Made by a program: the position numbers and the translations under genes
Source: an uncultured Nitrosospira sp.
GTDB lineage: Bacteria > Nitrospirota > Nitrospiria > Nitrospirales > Nitrospiraceae
Direction: 5' to 3'
Length of the DNA: 64,000 nucleotides
Assembly: GCA_900696515.1 (NCBI GenBank)
Contig: CAADGK010000143.1
Span: 55,074 to 119,073, forward strand
The notes under the pieces: model-generated
What the model was told of the DNA's origin: nothing
Database searches by the model: none
The model's input: the letters and a program-made list of their open reading frames with translations, nothing else
Shown: piece by piece, positions 16,368 to 25,520 of the stretch
How the letters are laid out: every line of letters begins with the position of its first letter
Numbering within the stretch: the first letter of the stretch is position 1

Positions 16368-17702
16368 TTATCGATGATGAGTTCCCGTTGCTGCCAAGAG
16401 AGGTTTCTCGTCCCCTAATCGATCCGACCGGCACACATGTCCATGAGCACCCTCCGGGTCGCAGGTCGTGAGCCGAGTGGCCAGCGCGTCCGGAGAGGCC
16501 ACCTCAATATCGCCCGGGACTCGCCGTCCCACACTCCAATACGACAGCGGGACACCCGTCGTATGCGCCACGTCGAGTATCGTCCCACAGGATTCCGTTT
16601 CGTCGAGTTTGGTAAAGAGGAGACGGAGATGCGGGAGCGTCCGCACCGAATCGGCCATCCGACAGGCTTCTCGTGCCCTGGTTGAGGCAGGTAACACCAA
16701 GTGCGTCGTGATGGCATCGTGTTTCAACAACCGGCACAGGTCGTTCGCCAATGCCAGGTCCGCCGGCGCAATGCCCGGCATATCCATCAGGACGAGATCC
16801 ATCTGCGCGTGACGGCGCAGTCCCGCTTGTACCTGCCGGGCCGACAACGCACACGCAAAGGGAACTCCGATGATCTTGGCGTACCGCCGGAGCTGCTCCA
16901 CAGCAGTCTCTCGATAGGTATCAAACGTGATCAGGGCGACCGACTGACGCTGCTCCAGCCGATAATACGCGGCGAGTTTGGCGACGGCGGACGTCTTCCC
17001 GGCCCCGCTCGGGCCGATGAGCAGTCCGATCGCAGGACGCGCGCGGGCATGAAGCAACGGTTCGGCGACACGCACCAGCTTTGTAATTTCCTGATGGAGC
17101 GCCTGCCTGATCGACTGCTCATCGCGGCGATCGGACTTCATCGCCCCGCTCAGGAGCAGCTCCATTGTGGCCGGGTGTATTCCCTGCGCACGCAACGACC
17201 GGCGTAACGCTGACAGAAAGGGCACTGCTTGACCCGCCCGCGGGGCATCCGTTCCCGGGGAAATCTCCCGCAGCAACTGACTCAATTCGTCATACAGCAC
17301 CCGCGCCTGGCGGAGGCGTTTCTGCTTTCCCTGCGACGTCGCCTGTTTCTTCGTCGCCTCTCGCCCGTCGTTCTTCCCTGCAGTCGTCTGACCGGTCCGG
17401 TCCAACATGCCCCGCAAGGTCTGCTGAAACGTCCTCACGGATGCGACGGCCTGAGGATTAGCTCCGGGCGGGGTCGCGACGGGGACAGATTCTTGAACCC
17501 TGGCTCCATCACGCGGGGTCTGAGGACTCTCGTATTCGGCCGCCGCCATCACCTCCAGGACCGGGTGATTGAACACCCGCAAAGGTCGTCCCCCCTCGCG
17601 CACCTCTTTGGAGGACAAGATAATGGCATCGGGCCCCAATTCTTCCTTGATGGCTCGAAGGGCATCCTGCATCGTGATCGCGTGAAAGGTCTTGACCTTC
17701 AT
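16368..17702 (-). CDS. flhF: SRP-like GTPase FlhF
   Basis: FlhF marks the site of flagellar assembly, usually a cell pole. The 444-residue protein has the FlhF N-terminus MKVKTFHAITMQDALRAIKEELGPDAIILSS, a variable basic linker, and a C-terminal NG GTPase domain with GPSGAGKT (residues 230-237) and LLFTKLDE as the NKxD-like specificity motif. The DTAGR position reads MDMPG, a departure also seen in some FlhF proteins. The last 40 residues form a His/Arg-rich tail beyond the usual end. It lies between flhA and flhG in the usual order. Confidence 0.93.
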   Translation of the reverse strand: MKVKTFHAITMQDALRAIKEELGPDAIILSSKEVREGGRPLRVFNHPVLEVMAAAEYESPQTPRDGARVQESVPVATPPGANPQAVASVRTFQQTLRGMLDRTGQTTAGKNDGREATKKQATSQGKQKRLRQARVLYDELSQLLREISPGTDAPRAGQAVPFLSALRRSLRAQGIHPATMELLLSGAMKSDRRDEQSIRQALHQEITKLVRVAEPLLHARARPAIGLLIGPSGAGKTSAVAKLAAYYRLEQRQSVALITFDTYRETAVEQLRRYAKIIGVPFACALSARQVQAGLRRHAQMDLVLMDMPGIAPADLALANDLCRLLKHDAITTHLVLPASTRAREACRMADSVRTLPHLRLLFTKLDETESCGTILDVAHTTGVPLSYWSVGRRVPGDIEVASPDALATRLTTCDPEGAHGHVCRSDRLGDEKPLLAATGTHHR

Positions 17703-17710
17703 GGATTATC

Positions 17711-19807
17711 CTAGGATGACTGTGCCAATTCGAAGTCGACCCGCACCGTATCCAGCGACTGCAGGCGCACAAACGAGTCCACCTCATTGAATCCCATCAC
17801 CGGTACCGAATGGAGAATACGATCGCTGTGGCGACGCAGATGCCGACGAACGGCCTGCGAACAAATGATGATCGGCTGCTGCCCCCGAGCCGCGACCCGC
17901 TCCGCCGCCTGTTTGATCCCGGTCAGGAGTTTGTGCGACACCGTCGGATCAAGTTGTAAGGGCGCGCCGGGCGGAAGCGCCGCAACCTGGTCGGCCAGCG
18001 ACCGATCCAGCCGGGGATCCAAGGTAATCACCTGCAGGCTGCCGTCCGACGCCTGATACTGTTTGGTAATCGTCCGTGCCAATGCTTGCCGGGCATACTC
18101 CGTCAACAGTTCTGGATCTTTACTGTGCGCGGCTTGATCGGAAATGGCCTCCAGAATGGATCGCAAGTCTCGAATCGGAATACCCTCTTTGAGTAGATTG
18201 CCAAGGACCCGAACCACCGTTCCCAGCGGGACCATCGTCGGAATCAGCTCTTCCACCAGCTTGGGGTGCGATTTGCCGACTTCATCCAGCAGCGCCTGAA
18301 CCTCCTGACGCCCCAACAACTCGTGACCATACCGCTTCACCAACTCGGACAGATGTGTGGCGATGGCGGAACTCGCATCCACGACGGTATAGCCCGCCAT
18401 CTGGGCCTGTTCTCTTCCGTCTTCCGGAATCCAGAGCGCCGGCAGCCCGAAGGCCGGCTCCTTCGTCGCGATCCCTTGGACCAACCCCTTCTGACCGGTC
18501 CCGGGATCGATCGCCAACAGATGACCGGGCAACACATCCGATTTGGCGACCTCCACCCCCTTCAAAATGAAGGCATATTCGTTCGGCCTCAGCTGCAAAT
18601 TGTCGCGGATGTGGATGGGCGGCACCACGAACCCCATCGTTTCGGCGAACTGCCTTCGGAGCGCCTTGATCCGGTCGAGCAACGCCGTGCCTTGAGTCCC
18701 TTCCACAAGGCCGATCAATCCATAGCCCACCTGCACTTCCATCAGATCCAGCGGCGTCACGCGGGTCGGCCCCTCGTCGGCCTTCGGAGCCGCAGGCGCC
18801 GGGGCCGGGGCCGCTTCCCGGAGTTCCTCCTGGTGCATATGATAGGCCATCCAGGCGACCGCGCTCCCCAGCACCAGGAATGCCAGATGCGGCAGACCGG
18901 GAACCAAGCCGAGCGCGAGCAGAATCCCCGCTGCGATCCCGACCGGCTTGGGGGACATCAACAGCTGCTTCGACATCGCCCCGCCCAAGTCCATTTCGGA
19001 CGCGGCCCGTGTGACCACGATACCGGCCGCCGTCGACACGATCAGAGCGGGGATCTGCGCCACGAGCCCCTCACCGACGGTCAACACCGTATAGGTTTGA
19101 GCCGCGAGTCCCGGACTCATCCCCTGCTGCAAGATACCGATGGCCAAACCGCCGAGGATATTCACCAGGGTGATGATCACCGCCGCGATGGCATCGCCTC
19201 GAACAAACTTGCTGGCGCCGTCCATCGCCCCGTAGAAATCCGCCTCCTCGGTGATTTCCCTCCGCCGCCGGCGTGCGTCGGCTTCATTGATCAGACCCGC
19301 ATTCAGATCCGCGTCGATGCTCATCTGTTTGCCGGGCATCGCATCCAAGGTGAATCGGGCCGCGACTTCGGCCACGCGGCCCGCTCCCTTCGTGACCACC
19401 ACAAAGTTGATGACGACGAGAATCGTAAAGACCACGAGCCCGACGGTGTAATTGCCGCCGACGATGAAGTTCCCGAATGCCCGGATGACTTCGCCGGCCG
19501 CCCCGGCGCCTTCGTTGCCATGCAGGAGGATAAGGCGCGTCGAGGCGATATTCAGCGACAGTCGGAACAACGTAATCATCAGGAGAATCGACGGGAACAC
19601 TGAGAATTCGATGGGGCGACGCACTTGCAGGCCGACCAGAAGAATGATGACGGAGAGCGTGATGTCGAAACTGAGCAACAAATCGAGGATGAAGCGCGGC
19701 AACGGCAGGAGCATCACCATGATAATGGCGACCACCCCCACGGACATGAGCACGTCCGGGTGTTTGATGAACTGGGAAGAGCCCGCTGGTTCCGTAACGG
19801 TTGCCAT
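17711..19807 (-). CDS. flhA: Flagellar export gate protein FlhA
   Basis: FlhA is the main export-gate membrane protein. The 698-residue length is standard. About eight membrane segments fill the first 310 residues, with conserved RPIEFSVFPSILLMITLFRLSLNIASTRLIL and the FHIPEP-like loop KGAGRVAEVAARFTLDAMPGKQMSIDADLNAGLI. The cytosolic C-domain (about 340-698) docks the soluble export components. It lies between flhB and flhF. Confidence 0.97.
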   Translation of the reverse strand: MATVTEPAGSSQFIKHPDVLMSVGVVAIIMVMLLPLPRFILDLLLSFDITLSVIILLVGLQVRRPIEFSVFPSILLMITLFRLSLNIASTRLILLHGNEGAGAAGEVIRAFGNFIVGGNYTVGLVVFTILVVINFVVVTKGAGRVAEVAARFTLDAMPGKQMSIDADLNAGLINEADARRRRREITEEADFYGAMDGASKFVRGDAIAAVIITLVNILGGLAIGILQQGMSPGLAAQTYTVLTVGEGLVAQIPALIVSTAAGIVVTRAASEMDLGGAMSKQLLMSPKPVGIAAGILLALGLVPGLPHLAFLVLGSAVAWMAYHMHQEELREAAPAPAPAAPKADEGPTRVTPLDLMEVQVGYGLIGLVEGTQGTALLDRIKALRRQFAETMGFVVPPIHIRDNLQLRPNEYAFILKGVEVAKSDVLPGHLLAIDPGTGQKGLVQGIATKEPAFGLPALWIPEDGREQAQMAGYTVVDASSAIATHLSELVKRYGHELLGRQEVQALLDEVGKSHPKLVEELIPTMVPLGTVVRVLGNLLKEGIPIRDLRSILEAISDQAAHSKDPELLTEYARQALARTITKQYQASDGSLQVITLDPRLDRSLADQVAALPPGAPLQLDPTVSHKLLTGIKQAAERVAARGQQPIIICSQAVRRHLRRHSDRILHSVPVMGFNEVDSFVRLQSLDTVRVDFELAQSS

Positions 19808-19830
19808 CGTGATCAGAGACTACGACCGAC

Positions 19831-20907
19831 TCATGCCGCGACCCCTCTCGCGCGATAGACAAAGGCCAGGATCTCAGCCACCGCGCGATAGAGATCATGA
19901 GGAATCTCTTTTCCGATATCGACGAGCTTGAAAATCGTCCTGGCGACGAACTTGTTCTCCACGACCGGCACGTTATGATGCCGCGCCAACTCCCGGATCC
20001 GTTCCGCGATCACACCGGCGCCTTTGGCCACCACGACCGGCGCCGCCATCGTGGCGGTGTCGTACTTCAGCGCCACGGCCAGGTGCGTGGGGTTGGTGAT
20101 CACGACGTCGGCCGTCTTGACGGCCGCCAGCATGCGCTTCTTCACCAACTCGCGCTGAACGGTTCGTACGCGACTCTTAATCAGCGGATCACCTTCCGCC
20201 GCTTTCTGCTCTTCTCTGATCTCCTGTTTCGACATGCGGAGACTGCGCTCCCATTCGTAACGCTGGTAGGCATAGTCGAGAACGGCCAGCAACGCGATCA
20301 CGCCCGACACCGCCAACCCGATCTTGAACGCCAGACTCCCCGCCAGCGGCAGGACGCCGCTCAACTCGAACTGGATCAATTCCGGAATCCGCAGCACGTC
20401 GTACCGGGTGATCCAAATCCCGATTCCTGTGACGAGGGCGATCTTGAGCAGACCTTTGATGAGTTCCATGACGGAGCGAAGCGAGGCCAGACGTGCGAAT
20501 CCCTTGGCGGGACTGATTCGGCTCCAATCGAGTTTGAACGCGTTCGTGCGCCACAGGAACCCTGTTTGGAGGAGGGTGGCCGCACTTCCCAACAGCACGA
20601 CTCCCGCCACGATCGGAAAACTCAACGAACCCACCGTCACGGCAGTCTGAATCAAAATCGTGTAGACCTGATCAATCGAAAGATCTCGATACCACTCCCC
20701 GGGGAACGGGAGGGTCAAGCCTTGGCGGGTCATCTCCGTCATCTTCTGAAGACCTACCGGCAGCATGGCGCCCAACAACCCCACGCCTCCTAACAGCATG
20801 GCCGCGGTCGACACGTCGCGACTGACGGCGACCTGCCCTTCCTTGCGCGCCTCCTCCTTGCGTTTGGGAGTCGCCTGTTCTGTCTTATTGTCCCGGTCTT
20901 CAGCCAT
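19831..20907 (-). CDS. flhB: Flagellar export switch protein FlhB
   Basis: FlhB switches export specificity from hook to filament substrates. The protein (358 residues) has an N-terminal basic region (KTEQATPKRKEEARKEGQVAVSRD), four membrane segments and a cytosolic domain with the self-cleavage motif NPTH at residues 272-275, all conserved. The switch is triggered by the ruler FliK encoded at 27976. The start codon lies within the last bases of fliR (8-base overlap), so translation is probably coupled. Confidence 0.96.
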   Translation of the reverse strand: MAEDRDNKTEQATPKRKEEARKEGQVAVSRDVSTAAMLLGGVGLLGAMLPVGLQKMTEMTRQGLTLPFPGEWYRDLSIDQVYTILIQTAVTVGSLSFPIVAGVVLLGSAATLLQTGFLWRTNAFKLDWSRISPAKGFARLASLRSVMELIKGLLKIALVTGIGIWITRYDVLRIPELIQFELSGVLPLAGSLAFKIGLAVSGVIALLAVLDYAYQRYEWERSLRMSKQEIREEQKAAEGDPLIKSRVRTVQRELVKKRMLAAVKTADVVITNPTHLAVALKYDTATMAAPVVVAKGAGVIAERIRELARHHNVPVVENKFVARTIFKLVDIGKEIPHDLYRAVAEILAFVYRARGVAA

Positions 20908-21688
20908 GCCCCAGTGCCTTCATCAACCCGAGGATCGTAAACTGCAACCGTTCAATTTCCCGGATCAAGAGCTCGACCGTAAACGGCATCGACAAGCTGA
21001 GTACCGCCAATCCTCCGGCAATGGTGATGGGGAAACTCAGCACGAACACGTTGATTTGACTGACTGCGCGCCCGAGAATCGCCAGGAGAATGTTGATCAA
21101 TAGAATGATGACGAGCACCGGGGCGGCAAGCTTGAGCCCTATCATGAACATCTGCTGGCAGAGACGCAGCACATCATCTCCGGATTCGGCCGGAAGCGAG
21201 GCTCCGAATGCCGGGATGGAGTCGTAGCTGGACAAGATGGTGGCGACGATGAGCATGTGTCCGTTCAACGAGAGCAGGACAAGGGACGCCACAAGCGTAA
21301 AGTACTGCGCGATGATCGGTGTCTGGCGGGAGGTGGCCGGGTCGAAGAGCTGAACCACACCGAATCCCATTTGGACGCCGATCATTTCTCCCGCGACTTC
21401 AAACGCGCCGAAAAAGAGCCGGACGGCCAAGCCGATGGCCAAGCCGATTACCAGTTCACTGAGCAACCCGGCGGTTAAGGCCAGAGGATCATAGGGGATG
21501 GCCGGAAGATGGACGAAGGGCGCCAGCAGAACCCCTAAGGAAAGGACCAATGCGCCCTTGACCTTCATGGGAACGGTGCGCCCGCTCAATACCGGCAACG
21601 CGGCGAGCAGTCCTCCGATGCGGGAGATCAGGGCCAAAAACGCCTGGTATTCAGGAAGTAGTATCTGAATGGTCTGGGTCAACGCCAT
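20900..21688 (-). CDS. fliR: Flagellar export gate protein FliR
   Basis: FliR is part of the FliP5-FliQ4-FliR1 export channel. The 262-residue protein is strongly hydrophobic with about six membrane segments; LSGRTVPMKVKGALVLSLGVLLAP and GEMIGVQMGFGVVQLFDPATSRQTPII are FliR signatures. It follows fliQ by 58 bases and overlaps flhB by 8 bases, the common order fliP-fliQ-fliR-flhB. Confidence 0.95.
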   Translation of the reverse strand: MALTQTIQILLPEYQAFLALISRIGGLLAALPVLSGRTVPMKVKGALVLSLGVLLAPFVHLPAIPYDPLALTAGLLSELVIGLAIGLAVRLFFGAFEVAGEMIGVQMGFGVVQLFDPATSRQTPIIAQYFTLVASLVLLSLNGHMLIVATILSSYDSIPAFGASLPAESGDDVLRLCQQMFMIGLKLAAPVLVIILLINILLAILGRAVSQINVFVLSFPITIAGGLAVLSLSMPFTVELLIREIERLQFTILGLMKALGHG

Positions 21689-21746
21689 CGTTCCTTCCTA
21701 CTCCGCCTTATCCACGCGTACCCACCACGGTGATGCGTCCTACGAG

Positions 21747-22016
21747 CTAGTGCACGTAGTTGGGAATGTTCATGAGAAGATTCGCCATGAACGTCGTCAT
21801 CACGTTCAACATCCACGGGAGAAACACCAGGAGCGCGCCAAAAAGGGCCAATACTTTGGGAACGAACGTCAAGGTGGCCTCGTTCAGTTGAGTCATGGCC
21901 TGGAAGGCACTGATGATCAGACCGACGAGCAGACTCAGTCCCAAGATCGGACCCGACACAAGCAACGTGGTTTCCAACGCCTGCCTGCCCAATTCGGTCA
22001 CCATTTCTGGCGTCAT
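21747..22016 (-). CDS. fliQ: Flagellar export gate protein FliQ
   Basis: The 89-residue product has two membrane hairpins and the FliQ core LGLSLLVGLIISAFQAMTQLNEATLTFVPK. It forms the export channel with FliP and FliR. The gene is 90 bases downstream of fliP, and this spacer shows no gene or clear promoter. Length and position are standard. Confidence 0.95.
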   Translation of the reverse strand: MTPEMVTELGRQALETTLLVSGPILGLSLLVGLIISAFQAMTQLNEATLTFVPKVLALFGALLVFLPWMLNVMTTFMANLLMNIPNYVH

Positions 22017-22106
22017 CGTCTGCCCCTCACAAGTTCTTGCTCCGCACCATGGCCGGCCGACTCCTGCACAACCCCCGTCGCCCCGGTCACACGAATGATC
22101 GTGGGG

Positions 22107-22874
22107 TCACTGAAAGCTGCGCACCATCGAGCCGACGACCAGATACCAGCCGTCCGCCAACACGAACAAGATCAGTTTGAACGGGAGGGAGATCACGACC
22201 GGAGGCAACAGCATCATACCCATCGACATCAGAATGCTCGCGACGACCATGTCGACGATCAGAAACGGAATGTAAATCAAGAACCCGATTTGAAAGGCGA
22301 TCCGCAACTCACTGAGAATAAACGCGGGAATAATGGCATGGGTCGGAACGTCTTCAACCCGATCCGGCTTGGGGATGCGACTCAACTGGACGAACAACTC
22401 AAGGTCTTTGTCCCGTACCTGCTTCAGCATGAACCCCCGAACCGGTTCGATCCCCTTCTTCCAGGCATCCTCATAGGAGATCTGTTCGGCAAGCAACGGC
22501 TGCAGCGCATTGCTGTACACCGACTGCCCGACCGGCGCCATGATGAACATGGTCAGGAACAGGGCCAACGACAACAACACTTGGTTGGGGGGCACCGCCT
22601 GTGTGCCGAGCGCTTGGCGCAGGAAGGCCAGGACGATGACGATCCTGGTAAAGGACGTGACCATGATGAACAAGGCCGGTGCCAAAGACAGCACCGTCAA
22701 GAGAATGAGAATCTGGATGACCACGGCCATCTGTTTCGGCCCGCCGGTCCCCAAATCGATACTGACGGACGGGCCGCTGGTGGCTGCGTCCGCTGCCGAT
22801 GCCAGCAGCAACAGTCCCGCTCCGGCGACGACCATCCAGCCGAGCGCTCTTGAATGGACGCGATCAGTGGCCAT
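22107..22874 (-). CDS. fliP: Flagellar export gate protein FliP
   Basis: FliP is the main subunit of the export channel. The 255-residue protein has a cleavable signal (ALGWMVVAGAGLLLLASAADA), then VVIQILILLTVLSLAPALFIMVTSFTRIVIVLAFLRQALGTQ, a periplasmic loop and the C-terminal SMGMMLLPPVVISLPFKLILFVLADGW. I place the start at MATDRVHS (22874), which overlaps the fliO stop by 11 bases and has AAGGA upstream; the frame is open further inside fliO. It belongs to the fliL unit. Confidence 0.95.
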   Translation of the reverse strand: MATDRVHSRALGWMVVAGAGLLLLASAADAATSGPSVSIDLGTGGPKQMAVVIQILILLTVLSLAPALFIMVTSFTRIVIVLAFLRQALGTQAVPPNQVLLSLALFLTMFIMAPVGQSVYSNALQPLLAEQISYEDAWKKGIEPVRGFMLKQVRDKDLELFVQLSRIPKPDRVEDVPTHAIIPAFILSELRIAFQIGFLIYIPFLIVDMVVASILMSMGMMLLPPVVISLPFKLILFVLADGWYLVVGSMVRSFQ

Positions 22875-23271
22875 GCGATTCCTTGTCGTGATCAGCCCAT
22901 TGGAGCGGTTGTCGTTGAAGCCATGACGCGACGTCCGCTCCCGGAGCCGATGTCGTTTCGGTCGCAGGCTTCCGAGGCGGCAACGTGAGCAATTCACGGA
23001 GATGCGCCGTATTGTTGATCCGTCCCAATGGAACAAGCTCAGTGGCCGTGGCTCCGACGATCAGATACTCCCCTGCGACCTCCACCAGACTAATCGTCTT
23101 GCGAGGAGCCAGGTAGCCGCTGGCCAACACCTGAACAAGCGGCCGACCACCGGCATGTCCGACTCGCGGGCCCATGACCCGCCGAGCCACAAATGCCGCG
23201 GCGCCGATGCACAGCAACACCACGGCCAGCGCCGACACGGTTCGAATCAGACTGTCGTAGACATCGATCAC
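22864..23271 (-). CDS. fliO: Flagellar biosynthesis protein FliO
   Basis: FliO helps assemble the FliP ring. The product (135 residues) has a single membrane segment near the N-terminus (IRTVSALAVVLLCIGAAAFVARRV), followed by a cytosolic domain with VLASGYLAPRKTISLVEVAGEYLIVGAT, the FliO family pattern. GTG at 23271 is chosen as the start because GGAGGGG lies seven bases upstream and the fliN stop lies just before. An in-frame upstream ATG would overlap fliN. Position between fliN and fliP is canonical. Confidence 0.88.
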   Translation of the reverse strand: MIDVYDSLIRTVSALAVVLLCIGAAAFVARRVMGPRVGHAGGRPLVQVLASGYLAPRKTISLVEVAGEYLIVGATATELVPLGRINNTAHLRELLTLPPRKPATETTSAPGADVASWLQRQPLQWADHDKESHGH

Positions 23272-23290
23272 GCGCTTCCCCTCCGGCCGT

Positions 23291-23659
23291 TCATCGCAGT
23301 TGCTGGACCCGTTCCGCCGCACTGACGACATCGGTCAGGCGTATGCCGAACTTTTCATTGACGACCACCACCTCACCGCGAGCGACCAGTTTATTGTTGA
23401 CCATCACATCCATGGGCTCACCGGCCAGCTTATCCAACTCGATCACCGACCCCTGCGCGAGTTGCAACAGATCCCGAATGGCCATCTTCGTCGATCCCAC
23501 GTACACCGTGACGCTCATCGGGATGTCCAAGATAAAGTCGATGTTCTTCGGCGGACCTCCCGACTCAGCCTGTTGGACGGGCGGAAACGAGGCGGATTGC
23601 GCGGGTTGGCCGCCGAACGTTTGCGAATCCGAAGCCGTTGCAGATTCTAAATCAGCCAT
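23291..23659 (-). CDS. fliN: Flagellar motor switch protein FliN
   Basis: FliN is the most abundant C-ring component. The product (122 residues) contains the SpoA domain: ILDIPMSVTVYVGSTKMAIRDLLQLAQGSVIELDKLAGEPMDVMVNNKLVARGEVVVVNEKFGIRLTDVVS. A low-complexity N-terminal 45 residues precede it. It lies 25 bases after fliM. With FliM and FliG it forms the switch complex. Confidence 0.96.
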   Translation of the reverse strand: MADLESATASDSQTFGGQPAQSASFPPVQQAESGGPPKNIDFILDIPMSVTVYVGSTKMAIRDLLQLAQGSVIELDKLAGEPMDVMVNNKLVARGEVVVVNEKFGIRLTDVVSAAERVQQLR

Positions 23660-23684
23660 GGTTGCTCTTCCTGTGGGCGTTCGA

Positions 23685-24659
23685 CTAGCTCAACACCTTC
23701 GTCACGCGGCACGCTTGATTGCCTTTGTACACACCCGGGCTCCCCTGGAATTTATGATACCCCTCGATGTAGCAATCGAGCGGATCGCCCGGGTGCTGGT
23801 CCAGCAGGATCACATCCCCCGGCGAGAAATTCATGACGTCCTTCACCGTCACGGTGGCCGTTCCCAGCCGCACCACGATGGGGAGCGGGCAGTCCTGTAA
23901 CCGATCCTTAAAGCGATGATTCCAGTCGCCGTCCTGATCCACGTGATCGGACACGAGGCCGGAGTAGAGCTTTTCCTTGATCGGCTCCAGAAGCGAGTAC
24001 GGATAGACCAGATACAGGTCCCTGGCGGTTTCGCCCAGCAGCACTTGCAACGTCACCACGACGACGATTTCCGACGAGGTCACCACCATCGCAAACTGGG
24101 GGTTGCTCTCGGAACGTACATACTCCACCTTGACGGGTACGACGGCATGCCATGCGGTTTCCAGGTCGACCAGCGCCTGCAAGAGCAGCTTCTTGATGAT
24201 CCGCAATTGGATGGGCGTGAAGTCTCGCCCCTCCGGCTTGACATGGGTCTGCCCCTTCCCGCCGAAGAAGTAATCCACGATCAAGTACACCAGAAAGGCA
24301 TCCATCACGAAGAGGGCGCTGCCGCGCAGCGGCGCCATATGAAACACGTTCAAGGAGGACGGCATCGGAACCTTTTTCAGAAACTCTCCGAACTTGATGA
24401 CTTGCGTGCCGACGACGACAAAGTTGACCGCCTCCCGAAACATATTGGTCCAGACGACCGACTGGCGCCGGATAAACCGGTCGTTGATCATTTCCATCGT
24501 GGGCATTCGCCCGCGGATGATCCGCTCCTGATTCAGGAGGTCATATTGCGCCACTCCGGTCGAGGGCGCCTCAGGTTCCTTGGGAGCCGTATCGACCTCT
24601 CCCGACACGACGCCCTTCAGCAGCGCATCGATCTCGTCTTGTGAGAGGATCTTTTCCAT
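23685..24659 (-). CDS. fliM: Flagellar motor switch protein FliM
   Basis: FliM binds CheY-P and sets rotation direction. The 324-residue protein starts with KILSQDEIDALL, the conserved CheY-binding peptide, followed by the middle domain (RRQSVVWTNMFREAVNFVVVG onward) and a C-terminal SpoA domain (LPIVVRLGTATVTVKDVMNFSPGDVILLDQ). The EIDALL peptide shows that chemotactic control is likely, though no che genes are in the window. The gene lies 11 bases after fliL. Confidence 0.96.
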   Translation of the reverse strand: MEKILSQDEIDALLKGVVSGEVDTAPKEPEAPSTGVAQYDLLNQERIIRGRMPTMEMINDRFIRRQSVVWTNMFREAVNFVVVGTQVIKFGEFLKKVPMPSSLNVFHMAPLRGSALFVMDAFLVYLIVDYFFGGKGQTHVKPEGRDFTPIQLRIIKKLLLQALVDLETAWHAVVPVKVEYVRSESNPQFAMVVTSSEIVVVVTLQVLLGETARDLYLVYPYSLLEPIKEKLYSGLVSDHVDQDGDWNHRFKDRLQDCPLPIVVRLGTATVTVKDVMNFSPGDVILLDQHPGDPLDCYIEGYHKFQGSPGVYKGNQACRVTKVLS

Positions 24660-24670
24660 ACCGGCGACGG

Positions 24671-25222
24671 TTACTGAACGACGAAGTCCGTGAAATAGGC
24701 CGACCGGACCCCCGGCTTGGGGAGCAGCCCGTTGATCCGTTGCGTAATTTCGTCCCGCAGTTGAAATTTCCCTTGGGTGGTTCTCACCGCATTCACGTCT
24801 TTGCTGCTGAGCAGCACCAAGATCGCATCACGGACCTGTGGAACCCGTGCGGACAGATCGGCGGACACCGCATCATTGTCGACTTCAAGCTTGACGGTCA
24901 GCTTCAGGTACCGCACATCCGGCACGTCCGCCAGATTCACGATGAACGGGTCCAAATCGAACATCACCCCCGGGACGGCAGTTTGGCCCTGTTTCCCGCC
25001 CGCGCCGCCCGGCACGTCGGCCTTCACCACCGTCTCGGCCTTGTGCTCGTCGGCCTGTTCGGTATGTTTGTCGGACCCGCCGAAGAATTTGACGGCCACC
25101 ACCGCTCCACCCACACCGAACAGGAGGGCGACGACCGACACAATAATGAGTAATTTGATCGGAAACGGCGGAGCGATGGCCGCTCCCGGCGTTTTTCCGT
25201 CCGTCTCGGCTGCATCTGCCAT
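24671..25222 (-). CDS. fliL: Flagellar basal body-associated protein FliL
   Basis: FliL is a single-pass inner-membrane protein near the stator. The protein (183 residues) has a cytosolic N-terminus, one membrane segment (PIKLLIIVSVVALLFGVGGAVVAVKFF) and a periplasmic domain with FDLDPFIVNLADVPDVRYLKLTVKLEVDN, the FliL signature. AAGGAGGAG precedes the ATG. It is the first gene of the long fliL-M-N-O-P-Q-R-flhB-A-F-G-fliA unit, and a sigma-54 motif lies 40 bases upstream. Confidence 0.93.
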   Translation of the reverse strand: MADAAETDGKTPGAAIAPPFPIKLLIIVSVVALLFGVGGAVVAVKFFGGSDKHTEQADEHKAETVVKADVPGGAGGKQGQTAVPGVMFDLDPFIVNLADVPDVRYLKLTVKLEVDNDAVSADLSARVPQVRDAILVLLSSKDVNAVRTTQGKFQLRDEITQRINGLLPKPGVRSAYFTDFVVQ

Positions 25223-25261
25223 AGCTCCTCCTTGAAGGCCTCAGCGCCCCGGTAGAGCGAC

Positions 25262-25277
25262 TGCAATGCATATGCCA
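25262..25277 (-). promoter_or_regulatory. Sigma-54 promoter for the fliL unit
   Basis: The minus strand reads TGGCATATGCATTGCA. GG and GC dinucleotides have the strict -24/-12 spacing and both TGGCA and TTGCA blocks match consensus. It is about 40 bases ahead of the fliL ATG and in the 298-base spacer after flgE. The spacer holds no credible gene. Confidence 0.78.
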
Positions 25278-25477
25278 TTCAAGGGGCGCCAGCGCCGGCC
25301 ACGATGCCGTACAAACAACATATTTGCCATATAGTTTGATACGAACCAGGCAAGACCTGCCTACACGTTCGCCTGGTCCCGTCAAGCAAGTCATTGACGC
25401 CGTCAAGGAAGTGACGGACCGGCCGTTGAGGAATTCCCGTGCGACAGACCCGTGGGAGGGAACCAAGTAGCGGATCA

Positions 25478-25506
25478 GGCTGGGAGCCGGACAAGGCCTC
25501 CCAGCC
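25478..25506 (-). terminator. Stem-loop downstream of flgE
   Basis: GGCTGGGAG and CTCCCAGCC form a perfect 9-base stem with an 11-base loop, beginning 15 bases after the flgE stop. No T-run follows on the minus strand, so it is not a classical intrinsic terminator. It may stabilise the flgE mRNA 3' end or give partial termination before the fliL promoter. Confidence 0.35.
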
Positions 25507-25520
25507 CTGTGGCACACAAT

